Positions 34,361 through 42,596 of a stretch of 64,000 nucleotides of DNA are shown piece by piece; the stretch's first letter is position 1, and the number at the start of each line of letters is the position of its first letter. The stretch is from Halostella salina (lineage in GTDB: Archaea > Halobacteriota > Halobacteria > Halobacteriales > Natronoarchaeaceae). The stretch covers positions 1 through 64,000 of the forward strand of contig NZ_RCIH01000003.1 of NCBI RefSeq assembly GCF_003675855.1, given 5' to 3'. Below the pieces are notes generated by a model that worked only from the letters and a program-made list of their open reading frames with translations, had not been told where the DNA came from and ran no database searches. The translations under genes were made by a program, and so were the position numbers.

Positions 34361-35077
34361 ATGCGCTACGCCATCGAGAAGCGGCCCAGTTACGCGGTGC
34401 TCGACGTGACGCTCGAACGCGGCGAATCGATCGAGGCGACACCGGGCGCGATGATGACTCGAACCGCCGGGGTCGACAACGAGACGAACGTCGGCGGCAA
34501 CGACGGGCTGACCGGGATGGTCAAGCGGGCGGTCAGCGACGAGCGCGGACTGGTCGACAACGCGTTCGTCGCGGACGCCGACGAGGAGCGAGTGACGCTC
34601 GTTCCGGACCACCCCGGCGACATCACAGCCGTCGACGTGAGCGACCGAGGGCCGGTCCGGGCGCAGTCCGGCTCCCTGCTGGCGTGGGAGCCAGCCGTCG
34701 AGCGCTCGACCGAGGTCAACAACCGGTCGAACCTGTTCTCGTCCGGCGAACTCACCGTGCTGGGGCTGTCCGGACAGGGGCTGGCCTTCGTCTCCTCGTA
34801 CGGCTCGATGTACGAGGTCGACGTGACGGCGGGCGACCCGCTGGTCGTCGACGAGGACCATCTCGTCGCGTGGACGGCGGGACTCGATATGAACCGCCGC
34901 AAGGACGGCAGCATCAAGTCGACGGTGCTCGGCGGCGAGGGGTTCGTGACGGAGTTCCGCGGCGACGGGCACGTCTGGCTCCAGACGCGGGACCCACTGA
35001 CGTTCGCGGCTCGCGGGACCGATCACGAAGACGAGAACGACGACGCCGACGGTCCGAGCGTCGACGACTTCATCTGA
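34361..35077 (+). CDS. AIM24/TIGR00266 family protein
   Basis: A 238-residue beta-helix-like protein MRYAIEKRPSYAVLDVTLER, with the family segments ATPGAMMTRTAGV, NLFSSGELTVLGLSGQGLAF and LDMNRRKDGSIKSTVLGGEG. AIM24-family proteins are widespread and of undefined molecular function; in yeast the homologue affects mitochondrial inner membrane organisation. TTTATG at 34329-34334 sits 27-30 nt before the ATG, a leaderless configuration. Confidence 0.85.
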   Translation: MRYAIEKRPSYAVLDVTLERGESIEATPGAMMTRTAGVDNETNVGGNDGLTGMVKRAVSDERGLVDNAFVADADEERVTLVPDHPGDITAVDVSDRGPVRAQSGSLLAWEPAVERSTEVNNRSNLFSSGELTVLGLSGQGLAFVSSYGSMYEVDVTAGDPLVVDEDHLVAWTAGLDMNRRKDGSIKSTVLGGEGFVTEFRGDGHVWLQTRDPLTFAARGTDHEDENDDADGPSVDDFI

Positions 35078-35215
35078 CTGGCGGTGTCCGGCGGGTCGGA
35101 CTACGCTCCGGCAGGCCGGTTCAGAACGGCCGCCGAACGCCGAGACGGTCGGGCCAGCACGATGACGGGGTTCGACACCCTGTCGAGCCGGCTATCCCAC
35201 GACCGGATGGCGGAT

Positions 35216-35224
35216 AGTATTAGT
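35216..35224 (+). promoter_or_regulatory. TATA-like box (TAGTATTAG)
   Basis: 27-30 nt upstream of the ATG at 35248; leaderless start predicted. The remaining 35078-35215 gap shows no gene. Confidence 0.5.
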
Positions 35225-35247
35225 CCCTGCCGGCCGGACCGCAGGGT

Positions 35248-35832
35248 ATGACCGACGGACCCCACGTCGTGGCGATAGCCGGAAGCCTGCGTGCGGAGAG
35301 CAAGTCGCGACGCTCGCTCGAACACGCGCTCGACGCGGCCGCCGCGGGGGGCGCGACGACGGAACTGCTGGACCTCCGGGAGTTCGACCTGCCGATGGTC
35401 GACCCGGACGAGGACACGCCGCCGGACGCCGAGGCGCTGAAGGAGGCCGTCCGGGGGGCCGACGCAATCCTGCTCGGGACGCCGGTGTACCACGGATCGT
35501 ACGCCTCGCCGCTGAAGACGGCGCTCGACTACTGCGGCTTCGACGAGTTCGAGGACAAGACGGTCGGCCTGCTCGCGGTGGCCGGCGGGAGCTTCCCGAT
35601 CACGGCGCTGGACCACCTCCGGTCGGTCTGCCGGTCGCTGAACGCGTGGGTGATCCCCCATCAGGCGGCCGTTCCGAAAGCCGGGAGCGCGTTCGAGGAC
35701 CGCGAGTTCGTCGACGACGGGCTGGCGAAGCGCGTCCGGACGCTCGGCCGGCGAGCCGTCCAGTACGCGAACATCGAACCCGACCCCGACTCGTTCGAGA
35801 GCGAGGCAAACGTCGGCGCGGTCGACCGGTAG
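35248..35832 (+). CDS. NADPH-dependent FMN reductase family protein
   Basis: A 194-residue flavodoxin-fold protein. Residues 7-18 VVAIAGSLRAES are the FMN phosphate-binding strand-loop; LLGTPVYHGSYASPLKTALDY is the second FMN-binding signature. These enzymes reduce quinones, azo dyes, metals or supply FMNH2. Its substrate is not predictable. Independent leaderless transcript as judged by the promoter box. Confidence 0.88.
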   Translation: MTDGPHVVAIAGSLRAESKSRRSLEHALDAAAAGGATTELLDLREFDLPMVDPDEDTPPDAEALKEAVRGADAILLGTPVYHGSYASPLKTALDYCGFDEFEDKTVGLLAVAGGSFPITALDHLRSVCRSLNAWVIPHQAAVPKAGSAFEDREFVDDGLAKRVRTLGRRAVQYANIEPDPDSFESEANVGAVDR

Positions 35833-35909
35833 CGTCGCCGACGGACGCGGCCGGACTGGGACGGTTCCGATACACCGCGATCGGGCGGCGACGAACGCGA
35901 AGGGAACGG

Positions 35910-35918
35910 CTTTACTTT
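35910..35918 (+). promoter_or_regulatory. TATA-like box (CTTTACTTT)
   Basis: About 27 nt ahead of the ATG of the mini-ORF at 35940; implies the transcript begins at that ATG, not at the GTG of the downstream membrane gene. Confidence 0.5.
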
Positions 35919-35939
35919 CGCGGCCGAACGGTCCCACAC

Positions 35940-35984
35940 ATGGACGCGTTCGACGCCACGACGCGCCGCGGAGGGGTTCCGTGA
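35940..35984 (+). CDS. 14-residue leaderless upstream mini-ORF coupled to the YIP1-like gene
   Basis: ATG at 35940 encodes MDAFDATTRRGGVP and stops at TGA 35982-35984, which overlaps the GTG start at 35981 (GTGA arrangement). With a TATA-like box 27 nt ahead, the first codon of the transcript would be this ATG. Ribosomes finishing the peptide could reinitiate on the GTG; the peptide may act only as a coupling device. The GGAGG inside the mini-ORF (near 35970) is a plausible Shine-Dalgarno for the GTG. Confidence 0.5.
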   Translation: MDAFDATTRRGGVP

Positions 35985-36583
35985 CCCAGTGGATCGAGAA
36001 CCCGACCGGCGGGCGCGACCGCGGGCCGGCGGCGCTCGTCCGCGCGTGGGCCGAGGTGCTGGTGCGCCCGACGCGGTTCTTCCGGTCGGCGGTCGCGCCG
36101 GGCGACCAGGCTCCCGGACTGGTGTTCGCGATGGCCGTCGTGCTGGTCGAGGAACTCGTTCGCTTCGCGCTGGTCGCCGACGCCTACCCCGTGATAGCCG
36201 ACAGCCGTCTGCTGTCCGGCGTGCTGTGGCTCGGCGTCGCCGTCCTGCTGGTCGCGCCGGCGGCGCTCCACCTCACGGCCGCGCTCCAGACCGTCCTCCT
36301 GATCCCGTTGGTCCGGGACCGGGCGGGGATCAGCGAGACGGTCCAGACGATCGCCTACAGCGCCGCGCCCTGCGTCGTCGCGGGCGTTCCGGTGCCGGAA
36401 CTGCGCGCGCTCTGTGGCGCGTACGGCGCGGTCCTCCTCGTTGTCGGGATCCGGACGGTCCACGGGACGACCGGCAAGCGGGCGGCGCTGGTCGCCGCCG
36501 TCCCCGCCGCGGTCGTGTTCGGCTACGGCTTCCGGGCCTTCGCAGCCGTCGAGACGCTGCTGCGGCAGTGGTATATCATCTGA
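35981..36583 (+). CDS. YIP1-like membrane protein
   Basis: A 200-residue protein with about five membrane helices. It begins MTQWIENPTGGRDRGPAALV (GTG start), followed by the family block VLVRPTRFFRSAVAPGDQAPGLVFAM. YIP1/Yip1-like proteins in haloarchaea are common and functionally uncharacterised. An upstream mini-ORF and GGAGG support this start. The gene ends 77 bases before the methyltransferase gene. Confidence 0.75.
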   Translation: MTQWIENPTGGRDRGPAALVRAWAEVLVRPTRFFRSAVAPGDQAPGLVFAMAVVLVEELVRFALVADAYPVIADSRLLSGVLWLGVAVLLVAPAALHLTAALQTVLLIPLVRDRAGISETVQTIAYSAAPCVVAGVPVPELRALCGAYGAVLLVVGIRTVHGTTGKRAALVAAVPAAVVFGYGFRAFAAVETLLRQWYII

Positions 36584-36659
36584 CGGCCGGATCGCTGTGT
36601 CGTCGCCGGCTGATCCGGGCGTCGGACCACTCTTTGCCCCGCCGCTCGTATCGTGGCGC

Positions 36660-37220
36660 ATGGGCTTTCACACCTACGACCCGGAGCGCGCGGACAATCT
36701 GGAGGACGCGGCGTCGCGCTACCGCCACTGCTCGGCCGAGGAACTGCTCGGCCCGCTTGCGGGGGCGTCGACCGTCGTCGACATCGGAAGCGGGACGGGC
36801 TTTTACACCGACGACGTGGCCGCCCACGCCGACCACGTCCACGCGGTCGACGTGCAGAGCGAGATGCACGACCGCTACCGCGAGAAGGGCGTACCCGACA
36901 ACGTCGACCTGGTTACCGCCGAAGCCGCCGACCTCCCGCTGCCGGACGGCGAGGCCGACGCCGTGGTCTCGACGATGACGTACCACGAGTTCCATAGCCC
37001 CGACGCGCTGGCCGAACTCCGGCGCGTCCTCGCTCCCGGCGGTCGCCTCGTGCTCGTCGACTGGTCCGCCGACGGCCCCGGCGAGGCCGGGCCGCCGACC
37101 GACGAGCGGTTCGGCCCGGACGACGTTCGTGAGCATCTGGCCGACGCGGGGTTCGACCTGACCCGCCTCGACGAACGGCCCGAGACATGGGTCGCCGTTG
37201 CGACCGCCCCGGACGCGTAG
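36660..37220 (+). CDS. Class I SAM-dependent methyltransferase
   Basis: A 186-residue protein MGFHTYDPERADNLEDAASR. SAM motif I is VVDIGSGTGFYTDDV (residues about 39-53), motif II region LVTAEAADLPLPDGEADAVV and post-motif LRRVLAPGGRLVLVDW. Substrate is unknown; small-molecule methylases of this shape include ubiquinone/menaquinone-type and arsenite-type, with no distinguishing feature here. The stop codon abuts the convergent aminotransferase stop (TAG then TTA). Confidence 0.85.
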   Translation: MGFHTYDPERADNLEDAASRYRHCSAEELLGPLAGASTVVDIGSGTGFYTDDVAAHADHVHAVDVQSEMHDRYREKGVPDNVDLVTAEAADLPLPDGEADAVVSTMTYHEFHSPDALAELRRVLAPGGRLVLVDWSADGPGEAGPPTDERFGPDDVREHLADAGFDLTRLDERPETWVAVATAPDA

Positions 37221-38327
37221 TTACGCGGCCAGCGCGTCGACCACGGCGTCTACGTCTTCCGCGTCGTTGAACGCGTGCAGCGACACCCGGAGCGACGCGG
37301 GGTCCGGGATCGACCGCACGACGATCCCGGCCTCACGCAGGCGATCGACGGTGTCCGCCGGGTCGTCGTCGGCGAGCGTCACGAGTCCGGATTCGAACTC
37401 GCGGGGCGAGAGCAGGCGCTCGTCGTCGATCCCGGCCTTCAGCCGGTCGGTCAGGCGCTCGATCCGGTCCCGGACCGCGTCGACGCCGACCGACTCGATC
37501 ACGTCGATCGCTTCACGGAGTCCGGCGTACGGTGCGGGTGAGACGGTGCCGACCTCGAACCGCGGCGCGCCGGGGTGGAGCTCGTACCCGTCGTCGCCCG
37601 CCTCGGCCACGCCGCGGTAGCCGAGCGCGGCGGGGTCGAGGTCCGGTCGGTCGTCGTTCACGTAGAGGAAGCCCGCGCCCCACGGACCGAGCAGCCACTT
37701 GTGGCCGGCCGCCGCGACGAAGTCCGCGCCCCACTCGTCGTAGTCGACCGGGACCTGCCCGGGCACCTGGACGGCGTCCACGAGCACGCGAGCGCCGTTG
37801 TCGTGGGCGATCTCGACCGCCTCGGCGACCGGGAGCCGCGTGCCGTAGTTCCACGAGAGGGCGCTGAAGACGAACAGCTCCGCGTCACGGGTCGCCTCCT
37901 TCACCGCGTCCAGCGGCAGGCGGCCGCCCTCGCAGGCGACGGTTCGCGGCTCGATCCCGCTGGTCTCGGCGAGGTGTTGCCAGGGGAGGACTCCGGCCGG
38001 ATGTTCGAGGTCGGTCCGGACGACCACGTCGCCGGGTTCCCAGTCCATCGCGGCCGCCACGCGGCCGATCCCGTCGGCCGTGCTGTTCGTGAGCGCTATC
38101 TCCGACGGTGCCGCGCCGACGAAGCCCGCGACCGTCTCGCGGGTCTCCTCGTAGGCGTCGAAGGCGAACTCGTAGGGGTCGCTGGCCGCGTGGGAGCGGT
38201 CGTGGGCCTCGACCGCATCCGTCGCGGCCTCGGTCACGCGTCGGGGGCTGGGTCCCGATGCACCGGTGTTGAGGTAGACGGCGTCGTCGGTCGCGGGGAT
38301 CGCGGCGCGGAGGTCTTCCGGCGTCAT
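37221..38327 (-). CDS. Class V aminotransferase (cysteine desulfurase-like fold)
   Basis: A 368-residue PLP enzyme: N-terminal YLNTGASGPSPRRV, TNSTADGIGRVAAAM, DLEHPAGVLPW, VLVDAVQVPGQVPVD and PLP lysine in AAAGHKWLLGPWGAGFLY. The loop that carries the desulfurase Cys in IscS/SufS is not obvious, so it may be an aminotransferase or isopenicillin-N-epimerase-like protein rather than a desulfurase. A minus-strand box TACTATAC near 38356 supports the ATG at 38327. Confidence 0.85.
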   Translation of the reverse strand: MTPEDLRAAIPATDDAVYLNTGASGPSPRRVTEAATDAVEAHDRSHAASDPYEFAFDAYEETRETVAGFVGAAPSEIALTNSTADGIGRVAAAMDWEPGDVVVRTDLEHPAGVLPWQHLAETSGIEPRTVACEGGRLPLDAVKEATRDAELFVFSALSWNYGTRLPVAEAVEIAHDNGARVLVDAVQVPGQVPVDYDEWGADFVAAAGHKWLLGPWGAGFLYVNDDRPDLDPAALGYRGVAEAGDDGYELHPGAPRFEVGTVSPAPYAGLREAIDVIESVGVDAVRDRIERLTDRLKAGIDDERLLSPREFESGLVTLADDDPADTVDRLREAGIVVRSIPDPASLRVSLHAFNDAEDVDAVVDALAA

Positions 38328-38478
38328 GGTCCGTCGGTTCGGTCCCCCGGAGTATAGTACCGGCGGCGCGGGGATCCGGGACACGGTCGGGAATCCCGCA
38401 CGACCGGACCGGGCGTGTCGTGCAACCGAACACGTTCCGGAGAAGGCGTTTGGGGGTTTCCTCCGAACCGCCCCGCAC

Positions 38479-40248
38479 ATGGCATCCAGTGCGACGCAAC
38501 TCTCCATGACTGCGGCGATGGCGCTCCTGCTTCTCCTCGTCGTCCGGTGGATCGGGACGCTGGAGGACTGGCGGTCGTACGCGCCAAGCGGTGTCGGCCG
38601 GGGCGGCACCGCGACCGAGCGCGAGCACGCGGAGAAGCCGGGCGGCCTCGTCCGGTGGCTCACGACGGTCGACCACAAGGACATCGGCCTGCTGTACGGG
38701 CTGTTCGCCGTCATCTCCTTCGCGTGGGGCGGGATCGCGGTCCTCCTGATGCGGACGGAACTGACGACGGCGACCTCCGCCTTCCTCTCGCAGGGGACGT
38801 ACAACGCCCTGCTGACGAGCCACGGGATCACGATGCTGTTCCTGTTCGGGACGCCGATACTGGCGGCGTTCTCGAACTACCTGATCCCCCTGCTCATCGG
38901 CGCGGACGACATGGCGTTCCCGCGGATCAACGCCATCGCGTTCTGGCTCCTGCCGCCCGGGGCGCTGCTCATCTGGGGCGGCATCCTGCTGGAGCCGTTC
39001 GGCGCGATAGAGGGCGCACAGACCGCCTGGACGATCTACCCGCCGCTGTCGGTCGAGCAGACCAACCCCGGCGTCGACCTGCTGATACTGGGGCTCCACC
39101 TGACGGGCGTCTCGGCGACGATGGGTGCGATCAACTTCGTCGCCACCATCTTCACCGAGCGCAGCGACGAGGTGGGCTGGTCGAACCTCGACATCTTCTC
39201 GTGGACCATCCTCGTCCAGTCGGCCCAGATCATCTTCGCGTTCCCCCTGCTCGGGAGCGCGCTGGTGATGCTCCTGCTCGACCGCAACTTCGGCACGACC
39301 TTCTTCGCGACGGAGGGCGGCGGCCCGATCCTCTGGCAGCACCTGTTCTGGTTCTTCGGCCACCCGGAGGTGTACATCCTCGTCCTCCCGCCGATGGGGC
39401 TGATCAGCTACATCCTCCCGCGCTTTGCGGGCCGGAAGCTGTTCGGCTTCAAGTTCGTCGTCTACTCCACGCTCGCGCTGGGCGTGCTCTCCTTCGGCGT
39501 CTGGGCCCACCACATGTTCACGACGGGCATCGACCCACGCCTGCGCGCGAGCTTCATGGCCGTCTCCATCGCGATCGCCATCCCGAGCGCTGTCAAGACG
39601 TTCAACTGGATGGCGACGATGTGGAACGGCGCGCTCCGGCTGACCGCGCCGATGCTGTTCTGCATCGGCTTCATCGCCAACTTCATCATCGGCGGCGTCA
39701 CCGGCGTGTTCGAGGCGGCGATCCCCGTCGACATGATCCTCCACGACACGTACCACGTCGTCGCGCACTTCCACTACGTCATCATGGGCGCGATCGCGTT
39801 CGCCGTGTTCGCGGGCATCTACTACTGGTTCCCGCTGGTGACGGGGCGGTGGTACCAGCGCACGCTGGCGAAGTGGCACTTCTGGCTCTCGATGGTCGGC
39901 ACCCACCTCACGTTCTTCCCGATGGTGTTGCTCGGCTACGGCGGGATGCCGCGGCGGTATGCGACCTACGACCTGACGGTCGGCCCGCAGGCGTACTTCG
40001 TGGACCTGCACCAGCTGGTGACCCTCGGAGCGTTCATCCTCGCTGCCGGCCAGCTGATCTTCGTCTGGAACCTCGTCGTCTCCTGGCTGGAGGGCAAGCG
40101 CGTCACGGACGCCGACCCGTGGGACCTCGACGAATGGGGCCTCAAGACCCGCGAGTGGGACTGGTTCGAGCAGCAGCGCGCCCGCCCCGACGGCGGTGCC
40201 GCGACCGACTCGCCGACGCCGGCCGACGGCGACGCCGGGACCGAGTGA
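38479..40248 (+). CDS. coxA: Haem-copper (cytochrome c/aa3-type) oxidase subunit I
   Basis: A 589-residue, about 13-helix protein. Hallmarks: HGITMLFLFGTP (haem a ligand His), GADDMAFPRIN (D-pathway Asp), FGHPEVYILVLPP (CuB His, Glu and cross-linked Tyr of A-type oxidases), AHHMFTTG (two CuB His), KTFNWMATM (K-pathway Lys) and HDTYHVVAHFHYV (haem ligands). It is the proton-pumping terminal oxidase catalytic subunit. Other cox subunits are not present in the window. An extra N-terminal hydrophobic segment (about residues 8-25) precedes the usual first helix. Confidence 0.95.
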   Translation: MASSATQLSMTAAMALLLLLVVRWIGTLEDWRSYAPSGVGRGGTATEREHAEKPGGLVRWLTTVDHKDIGLLYGLFAVISFAWGGIAVLLMRTELTTATSAFLSQGTYNALLTSHGITMLFLFGTPILAAFSNYLIPLLIGADDMAFPRINAIAFWLLPPGALLIWGGILLEPFGAIEGAQTAWTIYPPLSVEQTNPGVDLLILGLHLTGVSATMGAINFVATIFTERSDEVGWSNLDIFSWTILVQSAQIIFAFPLLGSALVMLLLDRNFGTTFFATEGGGPILWQHLFWFFGHPEVYILVLPPMGLISYILPRFAGRKLFGFKFVVYSTLALGVLSFGVWAHHMFTTGIDPRLRASFMAVSIAIAIPSAVKTFNWMATMWNGALRLTAPMLFCIGFIANFIIGGVTGVFEAAIPVDMILHDTYHVVAHFHYVIMGAIAFAVFAGIYYWFPLVTGRWYQRTLAKWHFWLSMVGTHLTFFPMVLLGYGGMPRRYATYDLTVGPQAYFVDLHQLVTLGAFILAAGQLIFVWNLVVSWLEGKRVTDADPWDLDEWGLKTREWDWFEQQRARPDGGAATDSPTPADGDAGTE

Positions 40249-40305
40249 CGTGACGCGCTCGCCCGTTCCAATCGGCTTTTACGCGCTCGCCGGCTATCTC
40301 CGCCC

Positions 40306-40857
40306 ATGTCGAAGGTAAGCATCGGTCTCCGCGGGTGGCGCTTTGAGGAGTCCGAGATCCTCACCGAGGACGGCGACTGGCGGCCGTTAGCGGAGATCCC
40401 GGAGGAGACCAGGGACCGGCTGATCCGCCTCCGGTCGCTCGTGACCAAGCCCTGCGACGCCTGCTACCTGATCCACGGCGAGGCGGAGAAGTCGCGGTGC
40501 CGCGAGGCGGCGATCGTGTACGGCGAGCCGTACTCGGAGGTCGTGCTGTGTGACGACCACGAGGCCGACTTCCTCTACTGGTTCCGCGAGGTCGGCGGCG
40601 AGGAATACGCCGGCGAGGAGGAACTGCAGGACGAGTTCCACGAGTGGTTCGCCGGCGGCGGGCGCGCGCCGGACGGGTACATCGGCGTCGAACACGTCGA
40701 CACCGACCCCGAGGAACTGCCCGAACCGCCGGAGGACGCAAAGCCCGAGGAGGAGCGCCGCCGTATCAACCTCCGCGAGGCGATGGAGCCCGAGGACGAG
40801 GACCTCGACGACGAGGACGTGGAGGATCTCGACCTCTCTGCCGACTACCCCTCATGA
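40306..40857 (+). CDS. Conserved haloarchaeal protein with Cys motifs
   Basis: A 183-residue protein MSKVSIGLRGWRFEESEILT. CDACYLIHGEAEKSRC and VLCDDHEADFLYWF give a C-x2-C ... C ... C pattern that may bind zinc. The last 60 residues are a disordered acidic tail. Family unknown to me; its stop overlaps the trmJ start (ATGA), so the two are translationally coupled and could act on the same RNA process. A TTTTACG box at 40277 fits a leaderless start. Confidence 0.7.
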   Translation: MSKVSIGLRGWRFEESEILTEDGDWRPLAEIPEETRDRLIRLRSLVTKPCDACYLIHGEAEKSRCREAAIVYGEPYSEVVLCDDHEADFLYWFREVGGEEYAGEEELQDEFHEWFAGGGRAPDGYIGVEHVDTDPEELPEPPEDAKPEEERRRINLREAMEPEDEDLDDEDVEDLDLSADYPS

Positions 40858-41573
40858 GCGCGCCGGCCGTCGTCGTCGTCGAGCCACAGACGCCGGGCAA
40901 CGTCGGCACCATCGCGCGGGCGATGAAGAACTTCGGGTTCTCGGACCTGAAGCTCGTGGACCCGCCCGAACTCGACCGCGACGGCGAGGCGTACGGCTTT
41001 GCCGGTCAGGCCCGCGAGGACGTGCTGCCGAACGCCGACCGCGTCACGTTCGACGAGGTGGTCGAGAACTACCACACGATCGGGATGACGGCGATCACGA
41101 ACGAGGACTGCCGGAAGCACACCCGGTTCCCGTTCGTCACGCCCGCGGAACTGGCCGACGACCTCGCGACGGTCGACACCGAGGCCGCGCTCCTCTTCGG
41201 CCGCGAGGACAACGGCCTCCGGAACGACGAACTGGAGCGCGTCGACCGCATCGGCGCGATCCCGGCCAGCGCCGACTACTCGTCGCTCAACCTCGGGCAG
41301 GCGGCGACCGTGACGCTGTACGAACTGCGCGACCTGACGCTGGATGAGACCCAGCTGCCGGACCGCGAACGCGAGCGCGCCGCACAGCCCGCCGTCGAGC
41401 GCCTGCACGACGAGTTCTCGGCGTTCCTCGACGCCGTCGGCCACCCCGAGGAGAAACAGCCCAAGACGGAGCGGATGCTCCGCCGGGTGGTCGGCCGGAC
41501 CCACCCGACCGAGCGCGAAACGTCGCGGCTGACTGGACTGTTCCGAAAGGCGGCGGCGCGGCTGGACGAGTAG
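40854..41573 (+). CDS. trmJ: tRNA (cytidine/uridine-2'-O-)-methyltransferase, TrmJ type
   Basis: A 239-residue SPOUT-fold enzyme. Motifs: QTPGNVGTIARAMKNFGF (motif 1 with catalytic Arg), LLFGREDNGL (motif 2) and IPASADYSSLNLGQAATVTL (motif 3). Archaeal TrmJ methylates the 2'-OH of C32 in tRNA. Residues 170-239 form the C-terminal extension of archaeal TrmJ. It follows the Cys-motif gene in a coupled pair. Confidence 0.88.
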   Translation: MSAPAVVVVEPQTPGNVGTIARAMKNFGFSDLKLVDPPELDRDGEAYGFAGQAREDVLPNADRVTFDEVVENYHTIGMTAITNEDCRKHTRFPFVTPAELADDLATVDTEAALLFGREDNGLRNDELERVDRIGAIPASADYSSLNLGQAATVTLYELRDLTLDETQLPDRERERAAQPAVERLHDEFSAFLDAVGHPEEKQPKTERMLRRVVGRTHPTERETSRLTGLFRKAAARLDE

Positions 41574-41625
41574 CTCGGGACCGCGAGGTTTCGGTGGGCA
41601 GGGGGTCGAAACGGGCGGAGGGCTA

Positions 41626-42504
41626 ATGACGCGCTCCGACGACACTGTAAACACACCACCGATCATGCACACCGACGGAGAGACGCTGCCCCCGGAGACC
41701 CGCATCGGCCGGACCGCACTCGCGGTGTCGGACCTCGCCGAGATGACCGACTTCTACCGAACCGTCGTCGGACTGACGGTCCTCAGCCGCAGCGACGCGG
41801 GAGCCGTCCTCGGTGTCGAGGACACACCGCTGCTGGTCCTCGAACACAGCCCGGACGCCCCCGAGCGACACCGGTCCGGAGCGGGCCTCTTTCACAGCGC
41901 GTTCAGGGTCCCGTCGCGTGCGGCGCTGGGCGACGCGCTGGCCCGGGTTCGGGAGCACTGGCAACTCGACGGCGCGTCCGACCACGGCGTCAGCGAGGCG
42001 CTGTACCTGACTGACCCGGAGGACAACGGGGTCGAGATCTACCGGGACTACCCGCGGGACGACTGGCCGTACGGCGACGACGGGCGCGTTCGGATGGGCA
42101 CGTACCCCCTCGATCTCGGTCCGCTGGAAGCCGCTTCGGCGGGCAACCCGGGAGTGCCGGCCGGGACGGACGTTGGCCACGTCCATCTCGAAGTCACGTC
42201 ACTGGCGTCGTTCGGCGAGTTCTACGTGGACACCGTCGGGTTCGAGGCCCAGGCCGAGGTCCCGGACGCGCGCTTCGTCGGTGCTGGCGGCTACCACCAC
42301 CATCTCGGCGCGAACGCGTGGAACCACCGGTCCGAGCCAGTCGGCGGCCGCGGGTTGGCCTGGTTCGAAGTGGTCCTTCCGGACGAGGAGGCACTCGACG
42401 CGGTCCGGGAGCGAATCACGGGGGGCCAGTACGCGGTGACCGAGACGGACGACGGTATCGCCGTCACCGGACCGGACGGGATCGAGGTACGGTTCCGCGC
42501 GTGA
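41626..42504 (+). CDS. VOC family (catechol 2,3-dioxygenase-like) protein
   Basis: A 292-residue protein with two VOC modules. Module 1 (about 25-140): GRTALAVSDLAEMTDFYRTV ... VEIYRDYP. Module 2 (about 185-292): GHVHLEVTSLASFGEFYVDT ... YHHHLGANAWNH ... GIEVRFRA. H in GHVHLEV, H in YHHHLG and E in IEVRF could be the metal facial triad of module 2; the first module has lost its His. Extradiol dioxygenase or glyoxalase-like; substrate unknown. Start at ATG 41626 gives 14 extra residues before the alternative MHTDGE (41665). Confidence 0.82.
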   Translation: MTRSDDTVNTPPIMHTDGETLPPETRIGRTALAVSDLAEMTDFYRTVVGLTVLSRSDAGAVLGVEDTPLLVLEHSPDAPERHRSGAGLFHSAFRVPSRAALGDALARVREHWQLDGASDHGVSEALYLTDPEDNGVEIYRDYPRDDWPYGDDGRVRMGTYPLDLGPLEAASAGNPGVPAGTDVGHVHLEVTSLASFGEFYVDTVGFEAQAEVPDARFVGAGGYHHHLGANAWNHRSEPVGGRGLAWFEVVLPDEEALDAVRERITGGQYAVTETDDGIAVTGPDGIEVRFRA

Positions 42505-42596
42505 AGGTTTCCGAGAAGTAATCGGCACGCAGTTCCACGCTGGCCTGCCGGTTCGGTCGAAGCGGTTACAGAAGCGTTCCAGATGCGGGGATCGCG

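Noticed and set aside
37885..40011. 708-codon minus-strand open frame opposite the oxidase gene
   Set aside because: Repetitive Arg/Asp/Glu/His composition and complete overlap with an unmistakable haem-copper oxidase gene.
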